64,000 bases of DNA from Abyssicoccus albus (lineage in GTDB: Bacteria > Bacillota > Bacilli > Staphylococcales > Abyssicoccaceae). The notes below the pieces were generated by a model, which saw nothing but the letters and a program-made list of their open reading frames with translations, did not search any database and had not been told where the DNA came from. The stretch is from positions 1 to 64,000 of the forward strand of contig NZ_RKRK01000002.1 in assembly GCF_003815035.1 (NCBI RefSeq), given 5' to 3'. Within the stretch, counting starts at the first letter, position 1. Each line of letters begins with the position of its first letter. Shown here piece after piece: positions 44,437 through 54,470 of the stretch. Made by a program: the position numbers and the translations under genes.

Positions 44437-46209
44437 ATGTCGTATGCAATTATACAATATCCTCAAATGGACAAGCCTTTATATTTTGTAGACTCTATCG
44501 ATTCTTTTTGCTGTGAATTTAGCGATGCTCATTCATTTCAATATTTTTGTGAAAAGGCTGAAAAATATCAATCCCAAGGATTATATGTCATTATGCTATT
44601 AGATTATGAAGTTGGAGAGTTGCTAAATGGTATAGAACTAAATAATCAACACAGTAGTGCTCCACAGGGGGAAAAACAGCATGGAAATAGACCGATTGCC
44701 CATTGTATCGTTTATGACGAAGCGGTTTCAAAGTATGAATTTTATCAAAATAAAACAGTCAAAAAAACCAGAAAAAACTATCAACAAGAAGGTACAGATC
44801 ATCACTTCGAGTGGACACAATCGGATGCACAGTTGAAAGAGAGTATAGAGATGGTTAAGTCTTATATAAGTGAAGGATATACATATCAAGTCAACTTTAC
44901 AACGAGATTACAATCTCAATGGAAGGTTTGCCCATTCACTTTTTTTGAGCACGCATTAGAACGAAAAGATGGAGAATATATGAGTTATATATTTGATGAC
45001 AAGCATCACCGTCATATTATATCTCTATCACCTGAATTATTTTTCACCTTAGATGAAGTGAAGAACACCATTGTAACATCTCCAATGAAAGGGACGTTAT
45101 CGAAAAATAAAGAGCCACAGTTACTACGTGACAGCATTAAAGATAGAGCGGAAAATGTAATGATTGTAGATCTATTAAGGAATGACTTATCGAAGATATC
45201 AGGTGTGAAGTCGGTACATGTTGATCCATTATTTGAAGTTAAATCGTATCCTACGATATGGCAAATGATCTCTACGATTACAGCCAAATACTCCAATCAA
45301 GTGTCGCTATATGATGTGTTGAATCAATTGTTTCCTTGTGGTTCTATTACAGGGGCTCCTAAATATTCAACAATGAACTTTATTAAACAAATTGAACCAA
45401 TCCATCGTGGTATATATTGCGGCTCAATCGGGATATTGTTGCCGAAAGGTGAGTCTATTTTTAATGTTGCGATTAGAACACTTGAAATAAAAGATGATAC
45501 CGCTACATATGGTGTAGGTGCAGGCATTACGATTAATTCTAATGCAGATGCTGAAGTAGAAGAATTTAAAGATAAAACAAAAGTATTAGATCAATTGAAA
45601 TTATCGCCTCTTTATTATATTGAGACTTTTAAATCAGATGATGTAGAAAACATTCCACTGCATATAGACCGATTAGAGCGCAGTAGCAAAGTAAATCAAG
45701 ATGTTCTATTAAATAGGTTAAAGAAACAGTTAGAAGAACATTTAACTGACGATGCTCATACCGTTCGAATGACTGTCACAAATTCAGGAAACATTGATTT
45801 TGATCATAGATTATTACCTAGTATAGATGGAGAAAATACAATACGCTTTTCGACATTGCCAATCCTAAAATCTTCTTTAACGAGTATAAAAACGAATAGA
45901 CGCTATCGCTTTCCTCAACGAAGTAATGAACAGAACTATTATGTATACTATAATGAAGAAGGAATGATTGTTGAGTGTGATATTGGAAATATTATATATT
46001 GTATAAATGATGTATGGTATACTCCATCTATTGAGGCTGGAGCATTGCCAGGTATTCAACGTCAAAAAATGCTAGAACAACACTCTATTTTTGTAAAAGA
46101 TATTCATGTGAACGAATTTATTGATTTGGCAATTTCACAGATCAATAATATTAAAATTATTAATTCTTTACGGGGGACAGTGAACCTCCATCATATTAAA
46201 ATAGATTAA
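44437..46209 (+). CDS. pabBC: Bifunctional aminodeoxychorismate synthase / ADC lyase (PabB-PabC fusion)
   Basis: A 590-residue protein. Residues about 100-390 are the chorismate-binding domain (GSITGAPKYSTM, YCGSIG, FNVAIRTL). The last 190 residues are a class IV aminotransferase fold that lyses aminodeoxychorismate to PABA and pyruvate (ECDIGNIIY, then SIEAGALPGIQR). The ATG at 44437 is chosen because AAGGATGA lies 5 nt upstream. Coupled to pabA. Confidence 0.88.
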   Translation: MSYAIIQYPQMDKPLYFVDSIDSFCCEFSDAHSFQYFCEKAEKYQSQGLYVIMLLDYEVGELLNGIELNNQHSSAPQGEKQHGNRPIAHCIVYDEAVSKYEFYQNKTVKKTRKNYQQEGTDHHFEWTQSDAQLKESIEMVKSYISEGYTYQVNFTTRLQSQWKVCPFTFFEHALERKDGEYMSYIFDDKHHRHIISLSPELFFTLDEVKNTIVTSPMKGTLSKNKEPQLLRDSIKDRAENVMIVDLLRNDLSKISGVKSVHVDPLFEVKSYPTIWQMISTITAKYSNQVSLYDVLNQLFPCGSITGAPKYSTMNFIKQIEPIHRGIYCGSIGILLPKGESIFNVAIRTLEIKDDTATYGVGAGITINSNADAEVEEFKDKTKVLDQLKLSPLYYIETFKSDDVENIPLHIDRLERSSKVNQDVLLNRLKKQLEEHLTDDAHTVRMTVTNSGNIDFDHRLLPSIDGENTIRFSTLPILKSSLTSIKTNRRYRFPQRSNEQNYYVYYNEEGMIVECDIGNIIYCINDVWYTPSIEAGALPGIQRQKMLEQHSIFVKDIHVNEFIDLAISQINNIKIINSLRGTVNLHHIKID

Positions 46210-46251
46210 TGATATTAAAATGATTAATTAATGAAGACTAAGGTGATATAT

Positions 46252-46467
46252 ATGATCAATTTTTTTCTAATAATATTAATTTGTATTATTGTATTTATAG
46301 CACATAAGCTTTGTATCTTTTTGATTGAATATGAGTCTTATTGGCAAAGTGCGATTGCAGCATATATTACAATAATATTTGTTGCATTTGTGATTTATTT
46401 TCTTATCGCTGGTTCAGTGGAATGGTTGCAAGAAGTGCTTTCGTTGTTTTATCGAAAATCATCTTAG
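46252..46467 (+). CDS. Small two-helix membrane protein
   Basis: A 71-residue protein with two hydrophobic segments (about 2-22 and 32-53) and a short polar tail (WLQEVLSLFYRKSS). No family is recognised. The ATG at 46252 follows AAGGTGAT. It lies between pabBC and the Pxp pair with short gaps, so it may be in their transcript. Function unknown. Confidence 0.6.
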   Translation: MINFFLIILICIIVFIAHKLCIFLIEYESYWQSAIAAYITIIFVAFVIYFLIAGSVEWLQEVLSLFYRKSS

Positions 46468-46504
46468 TTAATGTTTATAGTTAACGTTTATAAGGAGGTA
46501 AATT

Positions 46505-47149
46505 ATGAACTTAACATTCACTGTATTAGGAGATAAGGTCATTCAAGTAAAAACTCAATCTATTGATATTGAAAAGTTATATATTTTGCTTAATGAGCAA
46601 TTAAAGAAATTCAAATTTATTACTGACATTTCTCTTTCAAATAATGTGATACATATTCTGTATCATCCGCTGAAAGCAATGGAATATTATGATACCCATA
46701 AACCATTAAACGCATTAAAAAAACAGATTGAATCTATTAGTCAGAGTATAGGGAACGATTTGAAGCATTTTAATAGTGAAGTCATCGAAGAAAACCAGCA
46801 TAAATATTATCAGTTACATTTAATAAGTGCTTCGATCTTTTCAGAAGTAATTCACATTGATATGAATCAACTGTATAATCAACCATTTAAAGTTTCAACA
46901 TTCGGATATTATCCTGAAGAGGTCATCATACCCGTTGAATTAATGATTGGTGATGACTATATTAATGAATCAATCGACGTAAAACCGAATGATATATATT
47001 ATTCAGATATGGGCATTCATCTTGTCACGAAAAGTTATAAGACTAAAGGGATACTTATTGGACGAATTAAATCCATTACGGATGAAATTCGAAATATCAA
47101 TGTACTAGATAGAGTTCAGTTCGAACGTTTGGAGGATGAAATTTCATGA
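46505..47149 (+). CDS. PxpB/KipI-like protein (5-oxoprolinase subunit B family)
   Basis: A 214-residue protein with the layout of the KipI/PxpB family, in divergent form: TVLGDKVIQVK at the N-terminus, and the later loop around NDIYYSDMGIHLVTKSYKTKGILIG. The canonical family motif GFxPGFxYL is weak here (FGYYPEEVIIP). In other bacteria PxpABC cleaves 5-oxoproline with ATP. GGAGGT precedes the ATG. Overlaps pxpC by 4 nt. Confidence 0.6.
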   Translation: MNLTFTVLGDKVIQVKTQSIDIEKLYILLNEQLKKFKFITDISLSNNVIHILYHPLKAMEYYDTHKPLNALKKQIESISQSIGNDLKHFNSEVIEENQHKYYQLHLISASIFSEVIHIDMNQLYNQPFKVSTFGYYPEEVIIPVELMIGDDYINESIDVKPNDIYYSDMGIHLVTKSYKTKGILIGRIKSITDEIRNINVLDRVQFERLEDEIS

Positions 47150-48141
47150 CGTTAACAATTAATCATCCAGGGTTCCTATCAACAATTCAAGATAGAGGTA
47201 GAAAAGGGTATCGCCATAAACATATCGTGCAAAGTGGGGCAAGTGATATGTTAGCGCATAATATAGCTAATGCTTTAGTTGGAAATGCAGAAGATGTGGC
47301 CACCATTGAGATGAGTGGAAGCCCTGCTAAGATAACATTTAATGATTATCATATTGCGGTGCTTACTGGTGCAAAATTTGTTGCACACACTAATAAGAGA
47401 AGCATTATGCCTTATAAAGTTTACTTATTTGAACCTGGTGAAACAATTGAATCATATTCGGCGTTTAAAGGGAATCACTTATATTTAGCTATAGCTGGTG
47501 GCTTTAAGAGTTCTTCACATTTTGGTTCAAAGTCAACATATATTAGTAATAGCCGTGCATTATATGGTTACAAGATTTTCGAAGGTGATGAACTCGAGTT
47601 AGAACGTGAATGGAATGATCGTCAACAATTGCTATATCAAGTGTTACAATCAAAAGGTGAATTATCATGGGGCATTGATCATTATACAATTGCTCAGAAT
47701 TATTTGAGTGATATTTGCCATATTCAAGTATCGACGAGCCAATACGATATTGAAAAAATAAATGAATTTCTTCATTATAAATTTCAAATGACACATCAAA
47801 ATGATAGACAAGGCATTGTCCTTCAACGAAATGATAACTCAATGCTATTGGAATTCAAAGAACAGCCACTTCCAATGCAACTACGTAAAGGTATGCTCCA
47901 AATCAATAGAAATAATGAACCTGTTATATTATTAAATGATCATTATCCAATCGGAAGGCACCCTATTATTGGTGTGATACCGTCATACCACTTGTCTAAA
48001 ATTAGTCAAAAAAGGGTTGGTTCGACCGTTGAATTTAAAATAATCGCAGAAGAACAAATGCATGAAAATTTATACCGACATGCAAAATGGATTAAAAGTT
48101 TATTTTTGGCGATTGAAAATAAATTTAGAACGTTAAATTAA
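47146..48141 (+). CDS. PxpC/KipA-like protein (biotin-dependent carboxyltransferase family)
   Basis: A 331-residue protein with the AHS2/PxpC signatures: GFLSTIQDRGRKGYRHKHI near the start (family TxQDxGRxGY), ALVGNAEDVATIEMSGSPAKITF, and GYKIFEGDELEL. Forms the 5-oxoprolinase or KipI-KipA type complex with the upstream gene. No pxpA (LamB/YcsF) gene is in the window, so the enzyme may be incomplete here or pxpA lies elsewhere. Confidence 0.75.
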   Translation: MTLTINHPGFLSTIQDRGRKGYRHKHIVQSGASDMLAHNIANALVGNAEDVATIEMSGSPAKITFNDYHIAVLTGAKFVAHTNKRSIMPYKVYLFEPGETIESYSAFKGNHLYLAIAGGFKSSSHFGSKSTYISNSRALYGYKIFEGDELELEREWNDRQQLLYQVLQSKGELSWGIDHYTIAQNYLSDICHIQVSTSQYDIEKINEFLHYKFQMTHQNDRQGIVLQRNDNSMLLEFKEQPLPMQLRKGMLQINRNNEPVILLNDHYPIGRHPIIGVIPSYHLSKISQKRVGSTVEFKIIAEEQMHENLYRHAKWIKSLFLAIENKFRTLN

Positions 48142-48240
48142 TTTCTATTGAATAATCCATATATTTTTGAGAAATTATACACTTATGATGATTTGATTTA
48201 TACTGTTGTAACTGTCAAATAGAAACTTATCAAAGGTTAT

Positions 48241-48270
48241 AGATGTTAACGATTGTTAACATCTTTTTTG
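48241..48270 (+). terminator. Terminator after the Pxp pair
   Basis: AGATGTTAAC pairs with GTTAACATCT around GATT, then T-run. Confidence 0.88.
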
Positions 48271-48382
48271 TTTTTATAATAAATTATATAACTTGGTTTA
48301 ATTAAGTAATCAATCATAATACTTGAATTTGAATAATATAAGTAGTACAATATCATACAAAGTGTTTACAAATATTTAATAT

Positions 48383-48399
48383 TGTAATCAAACTGTAAC
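48383..48399 (+). promoter_or_regulatory. WalR-box-like direct repeat upstream of ltaS
   Basis: TGTAAT, a 5-nt spacer (CAAAC) and TGTAAC match the WalR (YycF) consensus TGTWAH-N5-TGTWAH perfectly. It lies 113 nt before the ltaS start. Function is inferred. Confidence 0.5.
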
Positions 48400-48434
48400 A
48401 ATTAAACTAAAATATAACATATAAACATATAGTA

Positions 48435-48453
48435 GTACTGATACAGTCAGTAC
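48435..48453. promoter_or_regulatory. Perfect inverted repeat upstream of ltaS
   Basis: GTACTGA and TCAGTAC are perfect 7-bp arms around TACAG, 59 nt before the start codon. It may be an operator or an mRNA hairpin. No T-run follows, so it is not a terminator. Confidence 0.5.
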
Positions 48454-48511
48454 AACATTAAAAGAATACGATTGCATATGCCAAGGGGATATAGAGAGGG
48501 AGTGAATGCAT

Positions 48512-50449
48512 ATGTTTAATAATTTTAAACAACAACCATTAAAAATAACGACACTATTAATCATACTCACTATTTTATTAACAATGAAAACTTATTTAGC
48601 TTATTTTACTGATTTTTCACTTGGGGTAAAAGGATTCTATCAATACTTAATATTATTTTTTAACCCAATTGCAATGATTATTTTGAGTCTAAGTTTAACG
48701 ATGTTTTTCAAAGGGAAAAAGTCATTTTTTATCATGTTTTTAGTCTATATTGGATTAACAACTATTTTATATGCTAACGTAGTATTTTTTAGATTTTTCT
48801 CAGATTTTATAACGTTTTCTACATTAAGCCAATCGTCTAACTTGAATTCAATGGGGACGAATATTCAAGCATCCGTTAGACCATATGATTTACTTTATCT
48901 ATTCGATATCCCATTAATTTTTATGACGCTAATCATGAAATTTAAAGTATTACAATACCCACAACATGAATTGTTCAGAAAACGCTTTGTACCATTATCT
49001 ATTATAGTAGCTTTGAGCTTATTTGTTGTGAATTTAGCAATGGCTGAAACAGATCGTCCTCAATTATTGACACGTACTTTTGACCATAAGTATTTAGTGA
49101 AATATTTAGGGCCATATTCATTTACTATTTATGATGGTGTTAAATCATTACAAAATAGTTCGCAAAAAGCATTAGCAAATGAAGACGATTTAAGTGAAAT
49201 TGTAAATTATACGAAAAGAAAAAATGCTGAACCAAATCCTGAGACATTCGGAATCGCAAAAGATAAAAATATTATCAAAATCCATTTAGAAAGCTTACAA
49301 TCATGGATGATTGGATATGAACATAATGGAGAAGAAGTGACACCATTTCTTAATGAACTAGCAAAAGGGAATGGCGATTTCAAATATTATCCAAATTTTT
49401 ATCATCAAACTGGACAAGGCAAGACTGCAGATGCAGAACTTATTTTGGATAATTCTATTTACGGATTAGCTGAAGGTTCAGCATTTTCTTTAAAAGGTGA
49501 TAACCATTATCAAGCATTACCAAGTATTTTAAATCAACAAAGAAACTATACATCAGCAGTATTCCATGGAGATTACAAAACATTTTGGAATCGAGACCAA
49601 GTATATAAAAGGTTTGGTGTCGATCGATTTTATGATGCTGAATTTTACGATATGACAGGTGATAATATAGAGAATTTAGGGTTGCTCGATAAACCGTTCT
49701 TTGAAGAAAGCATGTCATATTTAAAAGACTTAAAAGAGCCTTATTATGCCCATTTCTTGACGTTAACGCATCATTATCCATTCTCATTATCAGAAGACGA
49801 GGCGACGATTGATCGCGGGGATACTGGAGATAATACTGTCGATGGTTACATTCAAACTGCTCGCTATATGGATGAAGCGGTTAAAGATTTTGTATCAGAC
49901 TTGAAAGAAGAAGGCATGTATGATGATAGTGTCATTGTCATATATAGTGACCATTACGGAATATCAGAAAATCATAATCGAGCGATGGAAGAAATACAAG
50001 GACATGAGATTACACCTGAAGTGAACCAGGATAACCAACGTGTTCCATTCTATATTAAAGTACCAGGGATGGATGGTGAAGTGGTCGAGGATGTAGCAGG
50101 TCAAGTTGATGTGATGCCTACATTAATGCACTTACAAGGCATTAATACGAAAGAATATATTATGTTCGGAACAGATTTATTCTCTGATCAACATAAAGAA
50201 ATGGTAATTATGAGAAATGGTGAAGTCATTACAGATCAATATCAAATTATTGGTAATGAAGTTTTTGATCGAGAAACAAATGAAAAAATCGAAGAAACCG
50301 AAAAGACCAAAGCAATAAAAAAACAAGCAGAAATTGAACTTGAATTATCAGATAAATTAATTTATGGTGATTTATTTAGATTTTATGATCAAAATGGATT
50401 TGAAAAAGTAGATACAAGTCAATATATGTATTCACCAAATGAATATTAA
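48512..50449 (+). CDS. ltaS: Lipoteichoic acid synthase
   Basis: Polymerises glycerolphosphate onto the LTA anchor on the outer face of the membrane. 645 residues. Five helices occupy residues about 8-205, and an ALA-type site near residue 215 would allow release of the sulfatase-like domain. The catalytic threonine lies in GQGKTADAE at about residue 305, with HLESLQSW and YSDHYG as metal-binding parts. The ATG at 48512 is taken because GGGAG is 9 nt upstream; the ATG at 48506 is too close. WalR-like and palindromic sites lie upstream. Confidence 0.95.
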   Translation: MFNNFKQQPLKITTLLIILTILLTMKTYLAYFTDFSLGVKGFYQYLILFFNPIAMIILSLSLTMFFKGKKSFFIMFLVYIGLTTILYANVVFFRFFSDFITFSTLSQSSNLNSMGTNIQASVRPYDLLYLFDIPLIFMTLIMKFKVLQYPQHELFRKRFVPLSIIVALSLFVVNLAMAETDRPQLLTRTFDHKYLVKYLGPYSFTIYDGVKSLQNSSQKALANEDDLSEIVNYTKRKNAEPNPETFGIAKDKNIIKIHLESLQSWMIGYEHNGEEVTPFLNELAKGNGDFKYYPNFYHQTGQGKTADAELILDNSIYGLAEGSAFSLKGDNHYQALPSILNQQRNYTSAVFHGDYKTFWNRDQVYKRFGVDRFYDAEFYDMTGDNIENLGLLDKPFFEESMSYLKDLKEPYYAHFLTLTHHYPFSLSEDEATIDRGDTGDNTVDGYIQTARYMDEAVKDFVSDLKEEGMYDDSVIVIYSDHYGISENHNRAMEEIQGHEITPEVNQDNQRVPFYIKVPGMDGEVVEDVAGQVDVMPTLMHLQGINTKEYIMFGTDLFSDQHKEMVIMRNGEVITDQYQIIGNEVFDRETNEKIEETEKTKAIKKQAEIELELSDKLIYGDLFRFYDQNGFEKVDTSQYMYSPNEY

Positions 50450-50459
50450 CATTAAAGTT

Positions 50460-50492
50460 AAAGCTAGCATATACTATATGCTAGCTTTTTTA
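50460..50492 (+). terminator. Terminator after ltaS
   Basis: AAAGCTAGCATATA pairs with TATATGCTAGCTTT around a short loop, then T-run. Confidence 0.9.
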
Positions 50493-50564
50493 GATGTTAC
50501 ACTTAACGATTGCTATTTAAATAGTGTATAATAATATAATGAAAATTGTCGGTAGGTGTCTTAT

Positions 50565-52343
50565 ATGTTGGAACAAACATTAAAAAAATATTTCGGTTAT
50601 GATCAATTTAGAGCGGGTCAGCAATCAATTATCCATGATTTAATACAAGAAAGAAAAGCACTTGGCATATTGCCTACTGGTGGAGGTAAGTCAGTCTGTT
50701 ATCAAGTGCCTGCATTGCATTTTGAAGGAATTACTCTTGTTATATCTCCATTGATTAGTTTAATGAAAGATCAAGTCGATGCTTTGGTTGCAGCGGGTAT
50801 TCAAGCTAGATATATGAATAGTTCAATGTCTAGACAAGCAATTCGTGATGTTGAACAAGAGTTATTGCGTGGTGAAATAAAATTACTATACGTTGCACCT
50901 GAACGATTTAATAATGAATATTTTATTAACATATTAAAGAAGGCCAATATCGAAATGATTGCTTTCGACGAAGCGCACTGTATTTCTCAATGGGGTCACG
51001 ATTTTAGGCCGTCTTATAGAGAATCTATCGATATTATAAAAAAATTGTTTCCATCGAGTAGGTACATTGCTTTAACAGCTACTGCTACGAATGAAGTAAA
51101 GACAGATATCTTAAATTTATTAAATATTCCACCACATTGTACAACAATTAATTCTATTGAGCGGCCTAATTTAACGCTCAAAGTTAATCCAACGTATCAA
51201 CGTCAAAAGTTTATCGTTGAATATATTAAAAATCATTCTAAATCACCTGGAATTATTTATGTATCGACTAGAAAAAATGTTGAATCCTTATCAGAATATT
51301 TATCTTCTCAGGGGATAGACTGCTTAGCTTATCATGGTGGTATGAGTAATAATGATAGAATTGAGCAACAACGAGCCTTTATGTATGATGAAAAACGTGT
51401 CATTGTTGCTACAAATGCATTTGGAATGGGAATAGATAAGTCGAATATTCGCTTTATTATCCATTATAATATGCCAGGTGATATAGAATCATACTATCAA
51501 GAAGTTGGTCGTGCAGGTCGTGATGGTCAACCAAGTGAATGTATTTTGCTATATTCTGAGAAAGATATAGACTTACAACAATTCTTTATTGACCAGTCGA
51601 ACGGAAGTGAAGATTACATTCAAAAGCAACGTGACAAATTGAATGAAATGATTCGGTATAAAAGAACAAAGCAATGTTTAGAAGCATTTATTATTCATTA
51701 CTTCAATCCGAATCAACGGTTAAATGAATGTGGGCGATGTAGTAATTGTAAATCTAATGATAAAACCTATGATATGACAATAGAGGCACAAAAAATTGTC
51801 AGTGCACTGTATAGAATAAAAGATGATATTGCATCAGAGTTGTTTATTCAAATGTTACGTGGTGAAGAGAATCAAGAAATACTGAGCCGTGAGTTAAACA
51901 ACATTAGAACATATGGTATACTGAAAGAGTATAAAACTAAAGAAGTAAGGCATTTGTTAGATGAATTAGTTTATAAAGGATATATTTATTTAACTGATGA
52001 AGGATTGCGATGCCATGAAAGTATAAAATCAATTCTTTTTGATGGAAAGAAAGTTTACACCTATCCATTCAAAGTAAAAGTGAAAGAGATAGTTGATATT
52101 TCAACACATAAAGACATTGATCAAGTGCTATTGGATAGGCTCTATAATATTCGAAAAAAATTAAGTGCTAAACATAATGTTGCACCGATTATGATATTTC
52201 AAGATCATATTATTAAAGAATTTTCTAAGAAAATGCCAACGTCCAAAAAAGAAATGATGAACATTTCAGGTATTGGCAACTACAAATTAAAACATTATTG
52301 TCCATTGTTTATCGATGAGATTAAATCATATTTAGCCCAATAA
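50565..52343 (+). CDS. recQ: ATP-dependent DNA helicase RecQ
   Basis: A 592-residue 3'-5' helicase for repair and recombination. Walker A TGGGKSVCYQ, Walker B DEAHCISQWGHDFRPSY with the aromatic loop, motif VGRAGRDGQ, and the RQC zinc site with C-x3-C... (CLEAF..., CGRCSNC) are present. An HRDC domain ends the protein. The ATG at 50565 follows AGGTG; a GTG at 50556 sits in that site. The following gene starts 13 nt after its stop. Confidence 0.95.
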   Translation: MLEQTLKKYFGYDQFRAGQQSIIHDLIQERKALGILPTGGGKSVCYQVPALHFEGITLVISPLISLMKDQVDALVAAGIQARYMNSSMSRQAIRDVEQELLRGEIKLLYVAPERFNNEYFINILKKANIEMIAFDEAHCISQWGHDFRPSYRESIDIIKKLFPSSRYIALTATATNEVKTDILNLLNIPPHCTTINSIERPNLTLKVNPTYQRQKFIVEYIKNHSKSPGIIYVSTRKNVESLSEYLSSQGIDCLAYHGGMSNNDRIEQQRAFMYDEKRVIVATNAFGMGIDKSNIRFIIHYNMPGDIESYYQEVGRAGRDGQPSECILLYSEKDIDLQQFFIDQSNGSEDYIQKQRDKLNEMIRYKRTKQCLEAFIIHYFNPNQRLNECGRCSNCKSNDKTYDMTIEAQKIVSALYRIKDDIASELFIQMLRGEENQEILSRELNNIRTYGILKEYKTKEVRHLLDELVYKGYIYLTDEGLRCHESIKSILFDGKKVYTYPFKVKVKEIVDISTHKDIDQVLLDRLYNIRKKLSAKHNVAPIMIFQDHIIKEFSKKMPTSKKEMMNISGIGNYKLKHYCPLFIDEIKSYLAQ

Positions 52344-52356
52344 AAGGAGAGATATT

Positions 52357-52890
52357 ATGAGAAAGAGCATTGCAATTGATATGGATGAAGTTCTAGCGAA
52401 TACTGCACAAGGTTTATTGGATAAATATAACAACAGATTAGGTTCAAACCATACGATTGAGGATTTAGGGAATCAAAAGCTAAGCAATGCATATGAAGAA
52501 GATATTGATATCATCAAAGAAATTATATTTGATCGAGGATTTTTTGGTGAGTTAGAAGTCATTGATGATGCGATAGAAGTTGTCGAACATTTGACGAAAG
52601 ATTACGATGTGTATATTGCAACCGCTGCAATGGATGTCCCTACATCATTTGATGCAAAATTTGCATGGTTAAAAAAATACTTCCCATTTTTAGATGAACA
52701 GAATTTTATTTTTTGCGGATATAAAGGTGTTGTTGGAACAGATTACTTAATCGACGATAATCCTAAGCAGTTAAAAGCATTTAAAGGAACATCGATTATG
52801 TTTACAGCACATCATAATTTAGAACATGATGAATTTATTCGTGTGAATTCTTGGCTTGAAGTAAAAGAATATTTTGACCAACAGTTATAG
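52357..52890 (+). CDS. 5'(3')-deoxyribonucleotidase
   Basis: A 177-residue HAD-superfamily phosphatase. The first motif is DMDEVLANT (nucleophile Asp and acid Asp, near residue 9), and YLIDDNPKQLKAF holds the metal aspartates. It hydrolyses deoxynucleoside monophosphates. AAGGAGAG precedes the ATG. Probably in the recQ transcript. Confidence 0.88.
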   Translation: MRKSIAIDMDEVLANTAQGLLDKYNNRLGSNHTIEDLGNQKLSNAYEEDIDIIKEIIFDRGFFGELEVIDDAIEVVEHLTKDYDVYIATAAMDVPTSFDAKFAWLKKYFPFLDEQNFIFCGYKGVVGTDYLIDDNPKQLKAFKGTSIMFTAHHNLEHDEFIRVNSWLEVKEYFDQQL

Positions 52891-52898
52891 TTTAAAGA

Positions 52899-52933
52899 AA
52901 ACGAGCTCTGAAAGTAATTTCAGAGCTCGTTTT
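52899..52933. terminator. Bidirectional terminator
   Basis: AAACGAGCTCTGAAA pairs with TTTCAGAGCTCGTTTT, between convergent genes. Confidence 0.9.
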
Positions 52934-52961
52934 GCATATTACTATAAAAGAATAATTAATC

Positions 52962-54470
52962 TTAGTGAACGCCACGCATTGCTTTTTTGATTATTGGTAC
53001 TAAAACAATAAGTAGAACAGCTAAACCGATTGCTACAAGTCCCATATAACCAAAGTATGATGCTGGATCTACTGCGCCATAAATTTGAACGAGTTGTGCG
53101 TTCAACCCTTGTGCAGCTGCGTTTGATAAGAACCATACACTCAACATTTGAGTTGTAAATGCTTGTGGTGCCATACGAGTTGTTGTTGATAATCCTATAG
53201 GTGAAATACATAACTCTCCTAAAACGATTAAGAAGAAGCTTAATACTAACCATAATGGGTTAATTAATTGTTCACCACTCATAATTGGATAAACCATCGC
53301 GATATATCCTAATCCCGCAAAGATCAATGCAATTGCAAATTTTAACGGTGTTGATGGATTGAATTTTCCTAATTTAACCCATAACATCGAAAAGACAGGG
53401 GCAAAGATTACGATAAACATAGGATTCAATGATTGGAAGAATGCAGCTGGGATTACGTAATCAATACCAAGTAATGGTTTAAGATCTAATTGTGTTTTTT
53501 GATCAGCAAACTCAGCTAATACAGTTGCCCCTTGCTCTTGAATCGCCCAAAATATTACCGCAGCAATAAATAACGGGATATAAGCTAATAATCTTGATTT
53601 CTCATCAGATGATGTTTTTGGATGTGTATACATATATGTTAAGTATATAGCCGGTATACCTAGACCAAAGAATGTCATAATCCAAGTAATACCTTCTAAG
53701 TTCAACATACCGAATAATTTAAAAATGAATAAAATAATTGCAATTAAAATTGCGATACCCGTTGCGATTAAAGTGACTTTTTTGCCTTCGCCTTTAGATA
53801 ACGGGTTTGGAACATTTAGTCCTGTAAAACCTAATGTGTTCTTTTGAGTCATTACAAACCAAATTAAACCGAAGAACATACCAACCGCGGCTGCAGCAAA
53901 CCCTGCGTGGAAGCCAAATGAACTATGTAATTGTCCTACAATAAATGGTGAAATCCATGCACCTAAGTTTACAGACATATAGAAGATCGTGAATCCAGCA
54001 TCGATTCTTGAATCTTCTTTTTCATATAATTCATTTACATTCGTTGACATACTTGGTTTAAGCAAACCTGACCCGATAATTATTAAAGCAAGTGCAATCA
54101 GTAACATCGTAAAGTTACCCGGAATACTCATTAAAATGTGACCGAACATAATGAGAAGGGCACCATAAATTATTGCTTTTCTTGCACCGATTAAACGATC
54201 AGCGAACCAACCTCCAATAATAGTACTCATCATAACTAAAGCACCATATAACGTTACGATGATCATCGCATCTGTTTCTTTAAGACCAAATCCACCTTTA
54301 GATGTTGCATAGTATAAATAATAAAGTAAGATGGCTTTCATACCATAGTAACTAAAACGTTCCCAGAATTCAGTGATGAATAATGTTAATAATCCTTTAG
54401 GATGACCGAAGAATCCTTTACGGGGAACACTTTCAATTATTTCATGGTCTGTATACTCACGACGAGCCAT
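52962..54470 (-). CDS. dtpT: POT-family proton-dependent di/tripeptide transporter
   Basis: A 502-residue, 12-14 helix membrane protein. The POT signature is seen in LFITEFWERFSYYGMKAIL, with ExxER, and the second POT segment in GAWISPFIVGQLHSSFGF. It imports di- and tripeptides with protons. The ATG at 54470 is chosen because AAGGAG lies 8 nt upstream; the ORF opens at 54521 without a site. Downstream of a DMT gene on the same strand. Confidence 0.9.
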   Translation of the reverse strand: MARREYTDHEIIESVPRKGFFGHPKGLLTLFITEFWERFSYYGMKAILLYYLYYATSKGGFGLKETDAMIIVTLYGALVMMSTIIGGWFADRLIGARKAIIYGALLIMFGHILMSIPGNFTMLLIALALIIIGSGLLKPSMSTNVNELYEKEDSRIDAGFTIFYMSVNLGAWISPFIVGQLHSSFGFHAGFAAAAVGMFFGLIWFVMTQKNTLGFTGLNVPNPLSKGEGKKVTLIATGIAILIAIILFIFKLFGMLNLEGITWIMTFFGLGIPAIYLTYMYTHPKTSSDEKSRLLAYIPLFIAAVIFWAIQEQGATVLAEFADQKTQLDLKPLLGIDYVIPAAFFQSLNPMFIVIFAPVFSMLWVKLGKFNPSTPLKFAIALIFAGLGYIAMVYPIMSGEQLINPLWLVLSFFLIVLGELCISPIGLSTTTRMAPQAFTTQMLSVWFLSNAAAQGLNAQLVQIYGAVDPASYFGYMGLVAIGLAVLLIVLVPIIKKAMRGVH

